Shown piece by piece: positions 34,803-43,532 of a DNA stretch of 64,000 nucleotides. The translations under genes and the position numbers were made by a program. The stretch comes from VAZQ01 sp963841105. GTDB lineage: Bacteria; Pseudomonadota; Alphaproteobacteria; Rhizobiales; Xanthobacteraceae. Position 1 is the stretch's first letter. Each line of letters opens with the position of its first letter. Location of the stretch: positions 62,001 to 126,000 of the forward strand of contig CAWJCB010000004.1 in NCBI GenBank assembly GCA_963841105.1, written 5' to 3'. The notes beneath the pieces were generated by a model, which saw only the letters and a list, made by a program, of their open reading frames with translations, was not told the origin of the DNA and did no database searches.

Positions 34803-36470
34803 ATGCTTGACACTGCGAGCCCGCGTACGGCTGGGTCGCCTGTGGCCGCGCCGCCGCTGGACTTCCGGGCGCATCTCGACGCGCTTGAGGCTCGCGGGCT
34901 CCTGGTGCGCGTAGACCGCCGGATCAACAAGGATACGGAGCTGCATCCGCTGGTGCGCTGGCAGTTTCAGGGCGGCCTGCGGGAGGATCAGCGCCGCGCC
35001 TTCCTGTTCACCAACGTGGTCGATGCCGATGGGCTCGCATACGCAATGCCGGTTGCGGTGGGCGCACTGGCCGCGTCTGCGGAGATTTATTCCGTAGGGA
35101 TGGGCCGTCCAGTGGACGAGATCGAGGCCGCCTGGCTGCGCGCAATGGAAAATCCGATTGCTCCCATTCTCGTGTCATCGCCGCCATGTCAGGCCGTGGT
35201 GATCAGGGACGACGATCTACGCGTACCGGGAAAGGGCCTGGCGGCCCTGCCGGTGCCGATCTCGACGCCAGGCTTCGACGCGGCGCCCTATCTCACCGCC
35301 ACACTGTGCGTTACACGCGATCCCGATACCGGCATTCAGAACGTTGGCACCTATCGTGCTGCGCTCAAGGCCACTGACCGGCTTGGCGTGCGAATGTCCT
35401 CACGCGTGGGCGGCGCCGGTGGTTCTCTGCATTGGCGCAAGCACAACAGACGCGGCGAGCCGATGCCTTGCGCAATCGTCGTCGGATGCGCGCCCGTGGC
35501 GATGTTTACCGGAGGAATAAAGCTTCCGGTCGATGTCGATGAGATCGCCGTGGCAGGAGGGCTGGCGGGTGCGCCAATCCGGGTGGCCAAAGCAATCACC
35601 GTCGATCTTCGCGTTCCGGCGGATGCGGAGATCGTGATCGAGGGACTTATTGACCCTGATCTGCTTGAGCCGGAAGGCCCATTCGGCGAAAGCCACGGCC
35701 ACATAGCGCTGGAAGACTATAACCTGTCGATGCGCGTCACCGCGATCACGCACAAAGTCTCCCCCGTGTTTGTCTCCATCGTGAGTCAGGTAACGCCAAG
35801 CGAATTGAGCGTGCTCAAGCGCGTTGCGATGGAGCCGCTGTTCCTCACGCATTTGCGGGCACGGCTCGGGGTCGCCGGCGTCCGGCGCGTTGTCCTGCAT
35901 GAGCCACTTTCCAATCTGCGCAGGATCATCTTTGTGCAATACGCGCAAGGCACGCCCCGCACCGAGGTTTGGCGCGGGCTGCACGGGGCGGCGACGTTGC
36001 TCGCGGACTGCGGAAAGATTTGCATCGCGGTCAGCGAGGACATCGATCCGGCCAACACCGATGCGGTGTTCTGGTCGCTCGCGTATCGGTCCAATCCCGC
36101 CGACGATGTGCATATCGCGCCGCACCGTTCGGCCGGGCATGGCCCGAAATCCGGCCCGCGTCAGGAGGAATCAACGATTCTCATCGACGCGACGCTCAAG
36201 CACGCCGCGCCGCCGCTGGCGCTTCCGGCGCGGGAGTTCATGGAGCATGCGCGCAGGATATGGGACGAGCTGGCTCTGCCGCCGCTCACGCCGCGATCGC
36301 CATGGCATGGCTACTCGCTTGGCGACTGGTCGGAGCGGTGGGACATCTATGCGCGGCGCGCGGTTGCCGGCCAATGGGCACTAAGCGGAGAGGAGACGCT
36401 GTCGCGCCGCCGCGGCGGTTTAGTTCCCGAGACGCCAGTGCGGGAAATCGACGAAAAAATGCGCCCGTAA
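34803..36470 (+). CDS. UbiD-family decarboxylase
   Basis: This 555-residue protein belongs to the UbiD family of prenylated-FMN decarboxylases. It has RDPDTGIQN and GTYRAALK in the cofactor-binding region, VEIAVAGG-type strands (here VDEIAVAGG), and the acidic active-site segment GLIDPDLLEPEGPFGESHGH. The ATG at 34803 was chosen as the first start fitting the family; an open frame continues upstream but overlaps the divergent gene. UbiD enzymes add or remove CO2 on aromatic, heteroaromatic or unsaturated acids and need prFMN from UbiX, which is not in the window. The divergent molybdenum hydroxylase suggests a shared (hetero)aromatic substrate. Confidence 0.85.
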   Translation: MLDTASPRTAGSPVAAPPLDFRAHLDALEARGLLVRVDRRINKDTELHPLVRWQFQGGLREDQRRAFLFTNVVDADGLAYAMPVAVGALAASAEIYSVGMGRPVDEIEAAWLRAMENPIAPILVSSPPCQAVVIRDDDLRVPGKGLAALPVPISTPGFDAAPYLTATLCVTRDPDTGIQNVGTYRAALKATDRLGVRMSSRVGGAGGSLHWRKHNRRGEPMPCAIVVGCAPVAMFTGGIKLPVDVDEIAVAGGLAGAPIRVAKAITVDLRVPADAEIVIEGLIDPDLLEPEGPFGESHGHIALEDYNLSMRVTAITHKVSPVFVSIVSQVTPSELSVLKRVAMEPLFLTHLRARLGVAGVRRVVLHEPLSNLRRIIFVQYAQGTPRTEVWRGLHGAATLLADCGKICIAVSEDIDPANTDAVFWSLAYRSNPADDVHIAPHRSAGHGPKSGPRQEESTILIDATLKHAAPPLALPAREFMEHARRIWDELALPPLTPRSPWHGYSLGDWSERWDIYARRAVAGQWALSGEETLSRRRGGLVPETPVREIDEKMRP

Positions 36471-36553
36471 CGTAGGTTGGGCCGAGCTCTTCCGCGAGAC
36501 CCAACGTGGGCGACGCAGTGTTGGGTCTCGTGAAGAACTCGACCCAACCTACG
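36471..36553. repeat. Long imperfect hairpin
   Basis: The arms 36471-36505 and 36520-36553 pair almost fully (CGTAGGTTGGG...GAGACCCAAC) with a 14-base loop. It starts directly after the UbiD stop codon, so it may act as a terminator or mRNA-stabilising structure. The GTAGGTTGGG core is widespread in bacterial intergenic repeats. Confidence 0.65.
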
Positions 36554-36574
36554 CATTACTACACGCGCGGGTCG

Positions 36575-36603
36575 GTAGGGGCGGGTTTCAAACCCGCCCC
36601 TAC
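36575..36603. repeat. Perfect 14-bp inverted repeat
   Basis: GTAGGGGCGGGTTT at 36575-36588 is mirrored by AAACCCGCCCCTAC at 36590-36603 around a single base. It lies between two convergent genes (UbiD and the helicase). No T-tract follows on either strand. Confidence 0.65.
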
Positions 36604-36626
36604 AAACAATTCGCGCCGTTCCATCT

Positions 36627-37736
36627 TCAAACCACCACGCATAGCCGCTTCGCCGCGCGCGTCACGCCGGTATAGAGCCAGCGGCCGCGGTTCTCGCGAA
36701 AGACGTCGGACTCGTCGAACAGCACCACGTCATCCCACTGCGAGCCCTGTGCCTTGTGGACGGTGAGCACATAGCCAAAGTCGAACTCATCGAAGGGCTT
36801 GCGCTCGAGCCAGTCGAGCTCCTCGATGCGTCCGGTGAAGCACTCCGGTCGGACCGCCACCTTCACCGTCTCGTCGAGCCCGTCACCAAGGTCTTCGTCA
36901 GGCTTGATCCGCATGCGCAGGATCTTTCGCCTCGGCTTCGGCCGCTCCTTGACCACCCATAAGCTGCCATTGAACAGCCCGTTGCGCCGGTTGTTGCGAA
37001 GGCACACAAGCTTGTCGCCGCTGACCGGGAGCGCGCCCGCCAGGCCGCGCCGCTCGCGCAGGCGCATGTTGTAGGCGCGGCGGGTGGCGTTGCGGCCGAC
37101 CAGAATCTGATCGGCCGCGATCACCCGCTGCGGATCGAGATCGCCGCGGTTGACCACCTGGGTTTCTCCGTATTGTCCCGGAGCAAGCGATTTACCCTCC
37201 CGGATATCCATCGACAGGCGGACAATGGGATTGTCGCGGGCCTGCCGGTGCACCTCGGTGAGCATTGCGTCCGGCTCGGCATCGGTGAAGAAGCCGCCGC
37301 CCTGGATAGGCGGCAGTTGCGCAGGATCGCCGAGCACCAGCAGTGGCACCTCAAAAGACATGAGGTCGCGCGCAAGCTCGGCATCGACCATGGAGCACTC
37401 GTCGATGATGATGAGCTTCGCATGCGATGCCGGCGCCCTGTTCCAAAGCTCGAAGGTAGGGTTCTCCTCCTTCTGGTCCTGCGGCTTGTAGATCAGCCGG
37501 TGAATGGTCGATGCGCCGTCACAACCTTTGCTGCGCATGACGCAGGCGGCCTTGCCGGTGAATGCTGCAAATAAAACCTTGCCGCCGATCCCTTCAGCGA
37601 TGTGCTTCGCCAGTGTCGTCTTCCCTGTCCCGGCAAATCCGAAAAGGCGGAATATGCGACGCTGCCGCCGCTCGCCCTTCCACCAATTCGAGATCGCCTT
37701 GAGAGCAGCATCCTGCTGCGGCGTGAAGACTGGCAT
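36627..37736 (-). CDS. RecD-like ATP-dependent DNA helicase
   Basis: This superfamily 1B helicase has 369 residues from the ATG at 37736 (a TTG at 37793 is possible). Walker A is GFAGTGKTT and motif II is IIIDECSMVD. LVLGDPAQLPPI and VLTVHKAQGSQW are followed by LYTGVTRAAKRL (motif VI). It resembles the C-terminal motor of RecD2 without the long N-terminal domains, and similar small helicases occur as single genes in rhizobia and phages. It would unwind DNA 5' to 3' in repair or recombination. No recBC or phage genes are nearby. Confidence 0.88.
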   Translation of the reverse strand: MPVFTPQQDAALKAISNWWKGERRQRRIFRLFGFAGTGKTTLAKHIAEGIGGKVLFAAFTGKAACVMRSKGCDGASTIHRLIYKPQDQKEENPTFELWNRAPASHAKLIIIDECSMVDAELARDLMSFEVPLLVLGDPAQLPPIQGGGFFTDAEPDAMLTEVHRQARDNPIVRLSMDIREGKSLAPGQYGETQVVNRGDLDPQRVIAADQILVGRNATRRAYNMRLRERRGLAGALPVSGDKLVCLRNNRRNGLFNGSLWVVKERPKPRRKILRMRIKPDEDLGDGLDETVKVAVRPECFTGRIEELDWLERKPFDEFDFGYVLTVHKAQGSQWDDVVLFDESDVFRENRGRWLYTGVTRAAKRLCVVV

Positions 37737-37888
37737 GGGCTGGGCCGACCGCGCATAAATTACAAGTTCCGACCTAAAGGAACAAACTGGCAACTTTTGT
37801 CAAGCTTCAGCCTGCTGATGAAATGTGCAAAGACTACGGTAGTGGACGCTTTCAGGCCGGTTGACCGGCCTCGGCGCAAGAGGCAGCC

Positions 37889-38095
37889 ATGAATGAAGAC
37901 GCCTTCAACGCAAGTATCCGGAAGTTTCTCAAGACGCTGGGCGTGAGCGCCCAACGCGAGATCGAAAAGGCGGTGCGCAAGGCCTTGGAGGATGGAAAAC
38001 TCAAGGGTGACGAGAAATTTCCCGCCAAAGCGACGGTCACCGTCGCCGGTATCGGTCTTTCGCACGAGATCAATGGCGAGATCGAGCTCCAATAA
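37889..38095 (+). CDS. DUF6494-family small protein
   Basis: This 68-residue protein begins MNEDAFNASIRKFLKTLGVS and has QREIEKAVRKAL in a predicted helix, then a beta-rich end (ATVTVAGIGLSHEING). The pattern matches the short DUF6494 family of Proteobacteria, whose function is unknown. AGAGG precedes the ATG. Its stop codon directly abuts the stop of the convergent TctC gene. Confidence 0.8.
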   Translation: MNEDAFNASIRKFLKTLGVSAQREIEKAVRKALEDGKLKGDEKFPAKATVTVAGIGLSHEINGEIELQ

Positions 38096-39079
38096 TCATT
38101 CAATCGTAACGCCGCTGGCCTTGATCGGCCCTGCCCATCTGTCGATCTCGCTTTTGACGAATTGAGCAAGGTATTGGGGAGTGGCGCGCTCCTCGGGCAC
38201 TATGACTGCGCCCAGGCTTTCCAGCCGCTCTCGCACGCTGGCTGTCTGCATGGCTCCGAGGGTGGCCTCGTGCAGCTTCCTGACGACCTCGGGTGGCGCG
38301 CCCTTGGGCAGGAAAATGGCATTCCACGTATAGGCTTCAAGATTCGGGGTTCCCTGCTCGAGTGCGGTGGGCACGTTCGGGAGCGCTTTGGAGCGCTCCT
38401 TTGTCATGATGGCGATGGCCTTGACGGTGCCGCCGTCAATCTGGGGCTTGGCGGTGCTGACGATTTCGCAGAGATAGTCGATGCGCCCACCTTGCAGATC
38501 CTGCATTGCCGGACCGGTGCCGCGATAAGGAACGTGGGTGATATCGACGCCGATGATGTGATTGAGCAGGACGCAACCCAGGTGAGTCGCAGAGCCGGCC
38601 CCGGCTGAACCGTACTGCATGCTGGCCTGATGCGCTTTTGCATAAGCGATGAATTCGGCAAGATTGTTGACCGGGAGGTCCTTGCGCGTGATCAGGACGA
38701 TGGGGATCTCGGCGATGAGTGCAACCGGGGTAAAGTCGCTCACTGCGTCGTAGAGCGGCTTTTTGTAGAGACTCTGGCCCTGAGCGTGCGTGCCCACGGT
38801 GCCGAGGACAAATGTGTAACCATCGGGTTTGGCATCGGCAACGCGCTTGGAACCTGTCATACCGCCGGCGCCGCCGACGTTCTCGACAATAACCTGCTGG
38901 CCGAGGATCTCGCTCATGCGCTGCGCCATCACCCTGCCGAGGACATCCGTGGGACCGCCGGCTGCAAACGGAATGATCATGGTGAGAGGCTTGGACGGAT
39001 AGTCCTGCGCCGCAGCTCCGGTAAGCAACATCAGCCACAGGGCTGCGACGGCAACCGCTACGCGCGCCAGCATGTTCAT
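38096..39079 (-). CDS. TctC/Bug family periplasmic receptor
   Basis: This Bug-type receptor has 327 residues and a clear signal peptide (hydrophobic residues 6-24, cleavage near AAAQDYPS). Motifs: KPLTMIIPFAAGGPTDVLGR, VENVGGAGG, HVPYRGTGPAMQDLQGG. GAGGA precedes the ATG. No tctA/tctB genes are near. It is divergent from aspartate dehydrogenase, with a tandem repeat in the 167-base gap. The ligand is unknown; a dicarboxylate or amino acid would fit the neighbour (inference). Confidence 0.88.
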   Translation of the reverse strand: MNMLARVAVAVAALWLMLLTGAAAQDYPSKPLTMIIPFAAGGPTDVLGRVMAQRMSEILGQQVIVENVGGAGGMTGSKRVADAKPDGYTFVLGTVGTHAQGQSLYKKPLYDAVSDFTPVALIAEIPIVLITRKDLPVNNLAEFIAYAKAHQASMQYGSAGAGSATHLGCVLLNHIIGVDITHVPYRGTGPAMQDLQGGRIDYLCEIVSTAKPQIDGGTVKAIAIMTKERSKALPNVPTALEQGTPNLEAYTWNAIFLPKGAPPEVVRKLHEATLGAMQTASVRERLESLGAVIVPEERATPQYLAQFVKSEIDRWAGPIKASGVTIE

Positions 39080-39094
39080 TCCTCCTCGCTATCG

Positions 39095-39139
39095 GCGCAG
39101 ACTGCTTTGACGCAGACTTCTTTGACGCAGACTTGGGCT
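39095..39139. repeat. Three tandem 15-bp repeats in a divergent promoter region
   Basis: GCAGACTGCTTTGAC (39095-39109), GCAGACTTCTTTGAC (39110-39124) and GCAGACTTGGGCTCG (39125-39139) lie head to tail between the TctC gene and the aspartate dehydrogenase gene. They may be binding sites for a regulator of both genes, or a simple slippage repeat. Confidence 0.7.
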
Positions 39140-39246
39140 CGCTGCGCCCGGTGGTCAAGGAGGGCCAAGGCGCTGCCTCCCTTCCGCGCTTGTGACCGAC
39201 TGCCTCACCGCGTAAGAAGCCGTGATCATCATTCGGAGAAGTAACA

Positions 39247-40053
39247 GTGTTCCCGACCCGCGTCGCCATCGCCGGTCTTGGCGCCATAGGACGTGCGCTG
39301 GCGCGCAAGCTGGCGGATGAAGTGCCGGGATTGGCGCTCGCCTGCGCCGCAACCGGTGATCATGCAAAGGCGCAGGCCTGGCTCGATGCCGAGCATATCG
39401 CATGTCCATTGCTGGAGCCGGAAGACTTTCCGATGCACGCCGACCTTGCAGTCGAGTGCGCGCCAGCTTCGGCCTTGGAGCGCATCTGCAAGCCGATGTT
39501 GGAAAATGGGAAGAAGGTGATGGTGCTCTCAGCCGGAGCGCTCCTCCCGCGCCCCGAGCTCGTCGAGCTTGCGAAAGCGCGGGGAGGGCAGATCATCGTG
39601 CCGACCGGCGCGCTGCTGGGTCTTGATGCAGTCGCGGCGGCGGCGGAGGGCTCAATCCGATCCGTTCGGATGATCACGCGCAAGCCGCCGCGGGGCCTGC
39701 GTGGCGCGCCATACCTCGAGGCGCGGGGCATATCCGTGGAGGGACTCAATGAGCCGAAGCGGGTGTTCGAGGGGACCGCCCGAGAAGCCGCGGCTGGTTT
39801 TCCCGCAAACGTCAACGTTGCGGCGGCTCTCTCGCTCGCCGGTATCGGCCCTGACCGCACCATGATCGAGATTTGGGCAGATCCCGGATTGGATCGGAAT
39901 TGCCATACCATTGAAGTGGATAGCGATGCGGCGCGGTTTGCCCTTTCAATCGAGAACGTCCCTTCCGAGAATCCCAAAACGGGACGGATTACCGCCCTGT
40001 CGGTGATCGCCGCCTTGCGCAAGCTCCATGCCCCGCTGCGGGTTGGAACGTGA
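39247..40053 (+). CDS. nadX: Aspartate dehydrogenase
   Basis: This 268-residue protein has an N-terminal Rossmann domain (RVAIAGLGAIGRALARKL) and the catalytic domain of L-aspartate dehydrogenase, with PTGALLGLDAV and FPANVNVAAALSLAGIG, ending GRITALSVIAALRKL. It oxidises L-aspartate to iminosuccinate / oxaloacetate with NAD(P). The start is a GTG at 39247, with GGAG about 10 bases upstream. No nadA or nadC is adjacent, so a role in amino-acid catabolism is as likely as NAD synthesis. Confidence 0.87.
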   Translation: MFPTRVAIAGLGAIGRALARKLADEVPGLALACAATGDHAKAQAWLDAEHIACPLLEPEDFPMHADLAVECAPASALERICKPMLENGKKVMVLSAGALLPRPELVELAKARGGQIIVPTGALLGLDAVAAAAEGSIRSVRMITRKPPRGLRGAPYLEARGISVEGLNEPKRVFEGTAREAAAGFPANVNVAAALSLAGIGPDRTMIEIWADPGLDRNCHTIEVDSDAARFALSIENVPSENPKTGRITALSVIAALRKLHAPLRVGT

Positions 40054-40308
40054 GGCAATCTCGCTCGTCGCTTGCTTTTCGGCGGCTGGATCGGCCGAAT
40101 AGGTAGTCCCGATAAATACCACATTTGCCGCGCATATTGCGACCTCGTGGGTCGGGGGGCCCGCGGGGGCAAACCACCACACAAATCCCACCTCAAGGAC
40201 ATTGCACCAGCTGTGATGCAGCCCGTCTCGTTCCTGCCTTCACTGTGGCGGAAAGGTGAACCCAACCGTGCGGCGCCGCGACTAACGTGCAGCCGGCCGC
40301 CAACAGCG

Positions 40309-40869
40309 ATGCAATCGACATCAGACGACTTGCTGATTGGACGAATAGCGAACGGCGATCGGCTTGCCATGCAGGTCCTGTACGCGCGTCATCACGTGCG
40401 GGTGTTCAGGTTTGTGCTGCGCCTCGTCCGGGATGAAACCACGGCTGAGGATGTGATTAGCGAGGTGTTTTTCGACGTGTGGCGCCAAGCAGGTCGTTTT
40501 GAAGGACGATCGTCAGTGTCAACATGGATGTTGGCCATTGCCCGGTTCAAGGCGCTCTCCGCGCTTCGGCGCCCAACTGATGAGGAATTCGACGAAGCGG
40601 GCGCGGCGGCCGTCGAGGATGCTGCCGACGATCCGGAGATCTCGCTGGAGAAGAAGGACAAGGGCGCGTCGATTCGAAAGTGTCTCGCGGGTCTTTCGCC
40701 GCAGCACCGGGAGATCATCGATCTCATCTACTATCACGAGAAATCCGTGCTGGAAGTCGCGGAGATAGTCGGAATTCCTGAGAACACCGTGAAGACACGA
40801 ATGTTCTACGCACGCAAAAGGTTGGCGGAACTGCTCAAGGCGCAAGGTATCGAAAGAGGTTGGCCATGA
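40309..40869 (+). CDS. ECF RNA polymerase sigma factor
   Basis: This extracytoplasmic-function sigma-70 factor has 186 residues. Region 2 contains LYARHHVRVFRFVLRLV and AEDVISEVFFDVWRQA. An acidic linker (EEFDEAGAAAVEDAADDPE) precedes region 4, with LSPQHREIIDLIYYHEKS and IPENTVKTRMFYARKRL as the -35-binding helix-turn-helix. The ATG at 40309 fits the family length; there is no clear Shine-Dalgarno. Its stop overlaps the start of a membrane anti-sigma factor, so the two form a regulatory pair. The signal is unknown. Confidence 0.88.
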   Translation: MQSTSDDLLIGRIANGDRLAMQVLYARHHVRVFRFVLRLVRDETTAEDVISEVFFDVWRQAGRFEGRSSVSTWMLAIARFKALSALRRPTDEEFDEAGAAAVEDAADDPEISLEKKDKGASIRKCLAGLSPQHREIIDLIYYHEKSVLEVAEIVGIPENTVKTRMFYARKRLAELLKAQGIERGWP

Positions 40870-41549
40870 ACATAATGAAACAAGAACGCCAGGAGCTGGA
40901 AGCGCTGCTGCCATGGCACGCGAACGGCACTCTCAATCGTCGCGACTCAGACCGCATCGAGCAGGCTCTCTCCGGCGATCGGGAGTTGGCGCGGAGTTAC
41001 GAGCTTGTCCGCGAGGAACTTGCAGAAACGATCCATCTTAACGAGACGCTCGGCGCTCCGTCGGCGCGCGTGATGGAGAAGCTATTTGCGGCCATAGATG
41101 CTGACGAAGCACGCTCCCCCCGCCGCCGGCGCTCTTTCGACCTGGCTCAACGCGTCTCTGGTTTGTTATCGGCGTTCACGCCGCGCACGCTCGCCTGGAC
41201 GGCTACGGCCGCGGCACTGGCCATTCTGGTTGAAGGGGCGATCATCGCCCGCGTCGCATTGCGGGACGACGGCATGATCACCGGCTCGACGGGTCTGCGG
41301 CTTGCCAGCGTGCCAAGCCAGGGCTCCTTTGCCGTCGTGCGGTTTGCGCCGCAGGCAACGGCGGCGGAGATCAGCAATTTTCTTGGCGCGTACAAGGCGA
41401 CCCTCGTGGAGGGACCCTTGAAGTCGGGTGCCGGTCTTTACCGGATCAAGCTTGCCGAGTCGCCACTCGCCTCCGGCGAGACGGGCAAGATCATCCGACA
41501 GATGCAGGAAGAATCCAGGATCATCGGGTTCATCGCTGCGGCCGAGTAG
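40866..41549 (+). CDS. Anti-sigma factor, membrane-anchored
   Basis: This 227-residue protein has a cytoplasmic N-terminal anti-sigma region (EALLPWHANGTLNRRDSDRI), one transmembrane helix around residues 113-135 (TLAWTATAAALAILVEG) and a periplasmic domain (SFAVVRFAPQATAAEISNFL). The N-terminus lacks the HxxxCxxC zinc motif. The ATG at 40866 overlaps the sigma factor stop (ATGA), with AGAGG upstream. It should hold the sigma factor at the membrane until a periplasmic or envelope signal arrives (inference from family). Confidence 0.82.
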   Translation: MNIMKQERQELEALLPWHANGTLNRRDSDRIEQALSGDRELARSYELVREELAETIHLNETLGAPSARVMEKLFAAIDADEARSPRRRRSFDLAQRVSGLLSAFTPRTLAWTATAAALAILVEGAIIARVALRDDGMITGSTGLRLASVPSQGSFAVVRFAPQATAAEISNFLGAYKATLVEGPLKSGAGLYRIKLAESPLASGETGKIIRQMQEESRIIGFIAAAE

Positions 41550-41694
41550 CGCCAGAGCGGCTCGGGTTTCCAAGCGCAGTATCCAAGGAATTCTGCGCGC
41601 GAGACCCGTACCCGGAATCACAATTCACTGGTACATACGGTCGTGAGACTCGGTCGCAGCCGCACCCGCGGCGCAGGCCGGCGACTGCCGACAC

Positions 41695-42228
41695 ATGAAT
41701 GCGTTCGCGGTGTTTTTTTCCCCTTCCGGCCGCGTCGAGCGCGCGCCCTTTGTCCGTTCGGTGATCGCGCTTTATCTGGCAGCATTCATTTCACAGATAT
41801 TGCTGTCGCCACCTGCACTCTCCTATGCCGGGCCGGCAGCGTTTGCGTTTGCGCAAGTGCTCATCGCCTGGAGCTGGTTCTGTCTGCACGCGAAGCGCCT
41901 GCGCGACGGCAATCAAGGCATCGGTCTGGCCGCCGCCGTAGCGGTGCTCTACGCGCTCGCGGTCGTGTTGCTTCTGCTTGTCATGGCGCTCATTGGCTCG
42001 CCTCCCACGGGCGCGACTCAACATCCCACGCATGTGTCGGACCTGTTTGTGCCGTTCCGGCTTGTCGCCGTGCTGACCGGCGACGCGGATCGCAGCTTAT
42101 TTGATTACGTCGCGCTCGCAGTTTTGATGCTGGTCCTTGCGCCTGTCCTGCTGATGGTTGGATATTCCGTCTCTGTGGCGCGGCAGCCGAGCGTTGCTCC
42201 TGCGCTCACTGCACAGCCGGGCGCATAA
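41695..42228 (+). CDS. DUF805-like membrane protein
   Basis: This 177-residue integral membrane protein begins FFSPSGRVERAPF and has CLHAKRLRDGNQG, both typical of DUF805 (YhaH-like) proteins. Four hydrophobic helices are visible. Function is unknown for the family. It is followed 17 bases later by folA and may share its transcript. Confidence 0.78.
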   Translation: MNAFAVFFSPSGRVERAPFVRSVIALYLAAFISQILLSPPALSYAGPAAFAFAQVLIAWSWFCLHAKRLRDGNQGIGLAAAVAVLYALAVVLLLLVMALIGSPPTGATQHPTHVSDLFVPFRLVAVLTGDADRSLFDYVALAVLMLVLAPVLLMVGYSVSVARQPSVAPALTAQPGA

Positions 42229-42245
42229 CGAATGCGCCTGTCACC

Positions 42246-42761
42246 ATGATTCTCGTTCAGGTCGCGGCCATCGGCAAAAACGGGGTGATCGGGCAGGGCG
42301 GCCGCCTGCCTTGGCGGCTAAGATCGGATCTGGCGCACTTTCGAAGCATCACAATGGGTAAACCGATCGTCATGGGACGCAGGACGTTTTGCGCGATCGG
42401 CAAAGCACTGTCCGGCCGAACAAACATCGTTGTGAGTCGCGATCCCGCTTTTGCGGCGGAGGCCACCCTGGTCGCAGGAAGCATCGAGGCTGCTCTGAGC
42501 GTGGCCCGCGGCGATGCGCTACGGCGCGGAGCCACCGAGATCGTCATCATCGGCGGAGCCGATCTCTATCGACAAACGCGTGCCGCCGCCGATCGGCTGG
42601 TCATCACGGAGGTCGATTTGCAGCCGGAGGGTGACACCACTTTCCCTCCGATTGATCCCGGCGTCTGGAAGATCGTCAACCGCCAGGAATATGCTGCTCA
42701 ACCCGGCGATGACGCGAGCTTCACGGTGACCACTTATGAGCGGATGCAATCTGGCGGGTGA
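42246..42761 (+). CDS. folA: Dihydrofolate reductase
   Basis: This DHFR has 171 residues and reduces dihydrofolate to tetrahydrofolate with NADPH. It has GVIGQGGRLPWRLRSDLAHF, with the catalytic Asp and the Met20-type loop, then KPIVMGRRTF and IIGGADLYRQ for NADPH binding. It overlaps the next gene by four bases. thyA, its usual partner, is not adjacent here. Confidence 0.92.
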   Translation: MILVQVAAIGKNGVIGQGGRLPWRLRSDLAHFRSITMGKPIVMGRRTFCAIGKALSGRTNIVVSRDPAFAAEATLVAGSIEAALSVARGDALRRGATEIVIIGGADLYRQTRAAADRLVITEVDLQPEGDTTFPPIDPGVWKIVNRQEYAAQPGDDASFTVTTYERMQSGG

Positions 42762-43237
42762 ATATGCTCCTGCATTTCGCATATGGCTCGAACATGAGCC
42801 GCCGGCTCATGGGCATGCGCTGTCCTGATGCGTGTGCGATCGGCACCACGGTGCTGCGGGGTTGGCGTTTCATCATCAGCCCCGATGGATTCGCCTCGCT
42901 GGCGCGCCAGCCGGGCAGTCTCGTGCATGGCGTCTTGTGGCGCCTGAGCACGCGCGATGTTGCAGCCGTCAACGCGTATGAGAATGTGCAGTCGGGCCTC
43001 TATGTGAGGCGTCTCGTCCCCGTGCCACTGGAGCTTTCTGCACCCGCTCTGGTCTATATTGCGCGCCGGCAAGGCACAGGGATTGCGCGTCCCGGCTATG
43101 TCCAGCAGGTCGTCGAAGCAGCTCGCGATTGGGGACTGCCGCAACCCTATATTCTTTCGCTTGCACGCTGGAGCCCGTCGCGCTGGGGCGGCGCCCGCGC
43201 CAGAGATGTCGGCGAGGCCGGATGCGAGGCCGGATGA
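42758..43237 (+). CDS. Gamma-glutamylcyclotransferase-like protein
   Basis: This 159-residue protein of the GGCT/AIG2 fold has the substrate-binding loop FAYGSNMS near residue 8 and the catalytic Glu in NAYENVQSGLY. Family members release 5-oxoproline from gamma-glutamyl peptides. The start may be the GTG at 42758 (overlapping the folA stop) or the ATG at 42764. It overlaps the acylphosphatase gene by four bases. The substrate is not certain, as bacterial members differ. Confidence 0.82.
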   Translation: MNMLLHFAYGSNMSRRLMGMRCPDACAIGTTVLRGWRFIISPDGFASLARQPGSLVHGVLWRLSTRDVAAVNAYENVQSGLYVRRLVPVPLELSAPALVYIARRQGTGIARPGYVQQVVEAARDWGLPQPYILSLARWSPSRWGGARARDVGEAGCEAG

Positions 43238-43530
43238 ACGTCGTGCGTCACGTGCTCGTCCGGGGCCGGGTCCAGGGCGTCGGCTATCGCTATTTCGTCC
43301 AGACGGCTGCCCTCGATGGCGGACTGGAAGGGTGGGTGCGCAATCGCCGTGACGGCTCGGTGGAGGCTGTGCTCGCAGGTCCGCCCGCCACGGTGATGCG
43401 CGTCGTGGATGCCTGCCGTCGCGGTCCGCCGGGCGCCCGCGTCGATGCCGTCGATGAACGCGAAGCCTCATCCGCGGAGATGGGGCTGCGCCGGCCAGGC
43501 GAACGGTTTTCGGTCGCCTCGACGGCATGA
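43234..43530 (+). CDS. acyP: Acylphosphatase
   Basis: This 98-residue acylphosphatase hydrolyses acyl phosphates. The phosphate loop is RGRVQGVGYR with the catalytic Arg, and the catalytic Asn is in GWVRNRRDGSVE. The ATG overlaps the GGCT stop. It ends two bases before the convergent lipB gene. Confidence 0.9.
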   Translation: MNVVRHVLVRGRVQGVGYRYFVQTAALDGGLEGWVRNRRDGSVEAVLAGPPATVMRVVDACRRGPPGARVDAVDEREASSAEMGLRRPGERFSVASTA

Positions 43531-43532
43531 TC

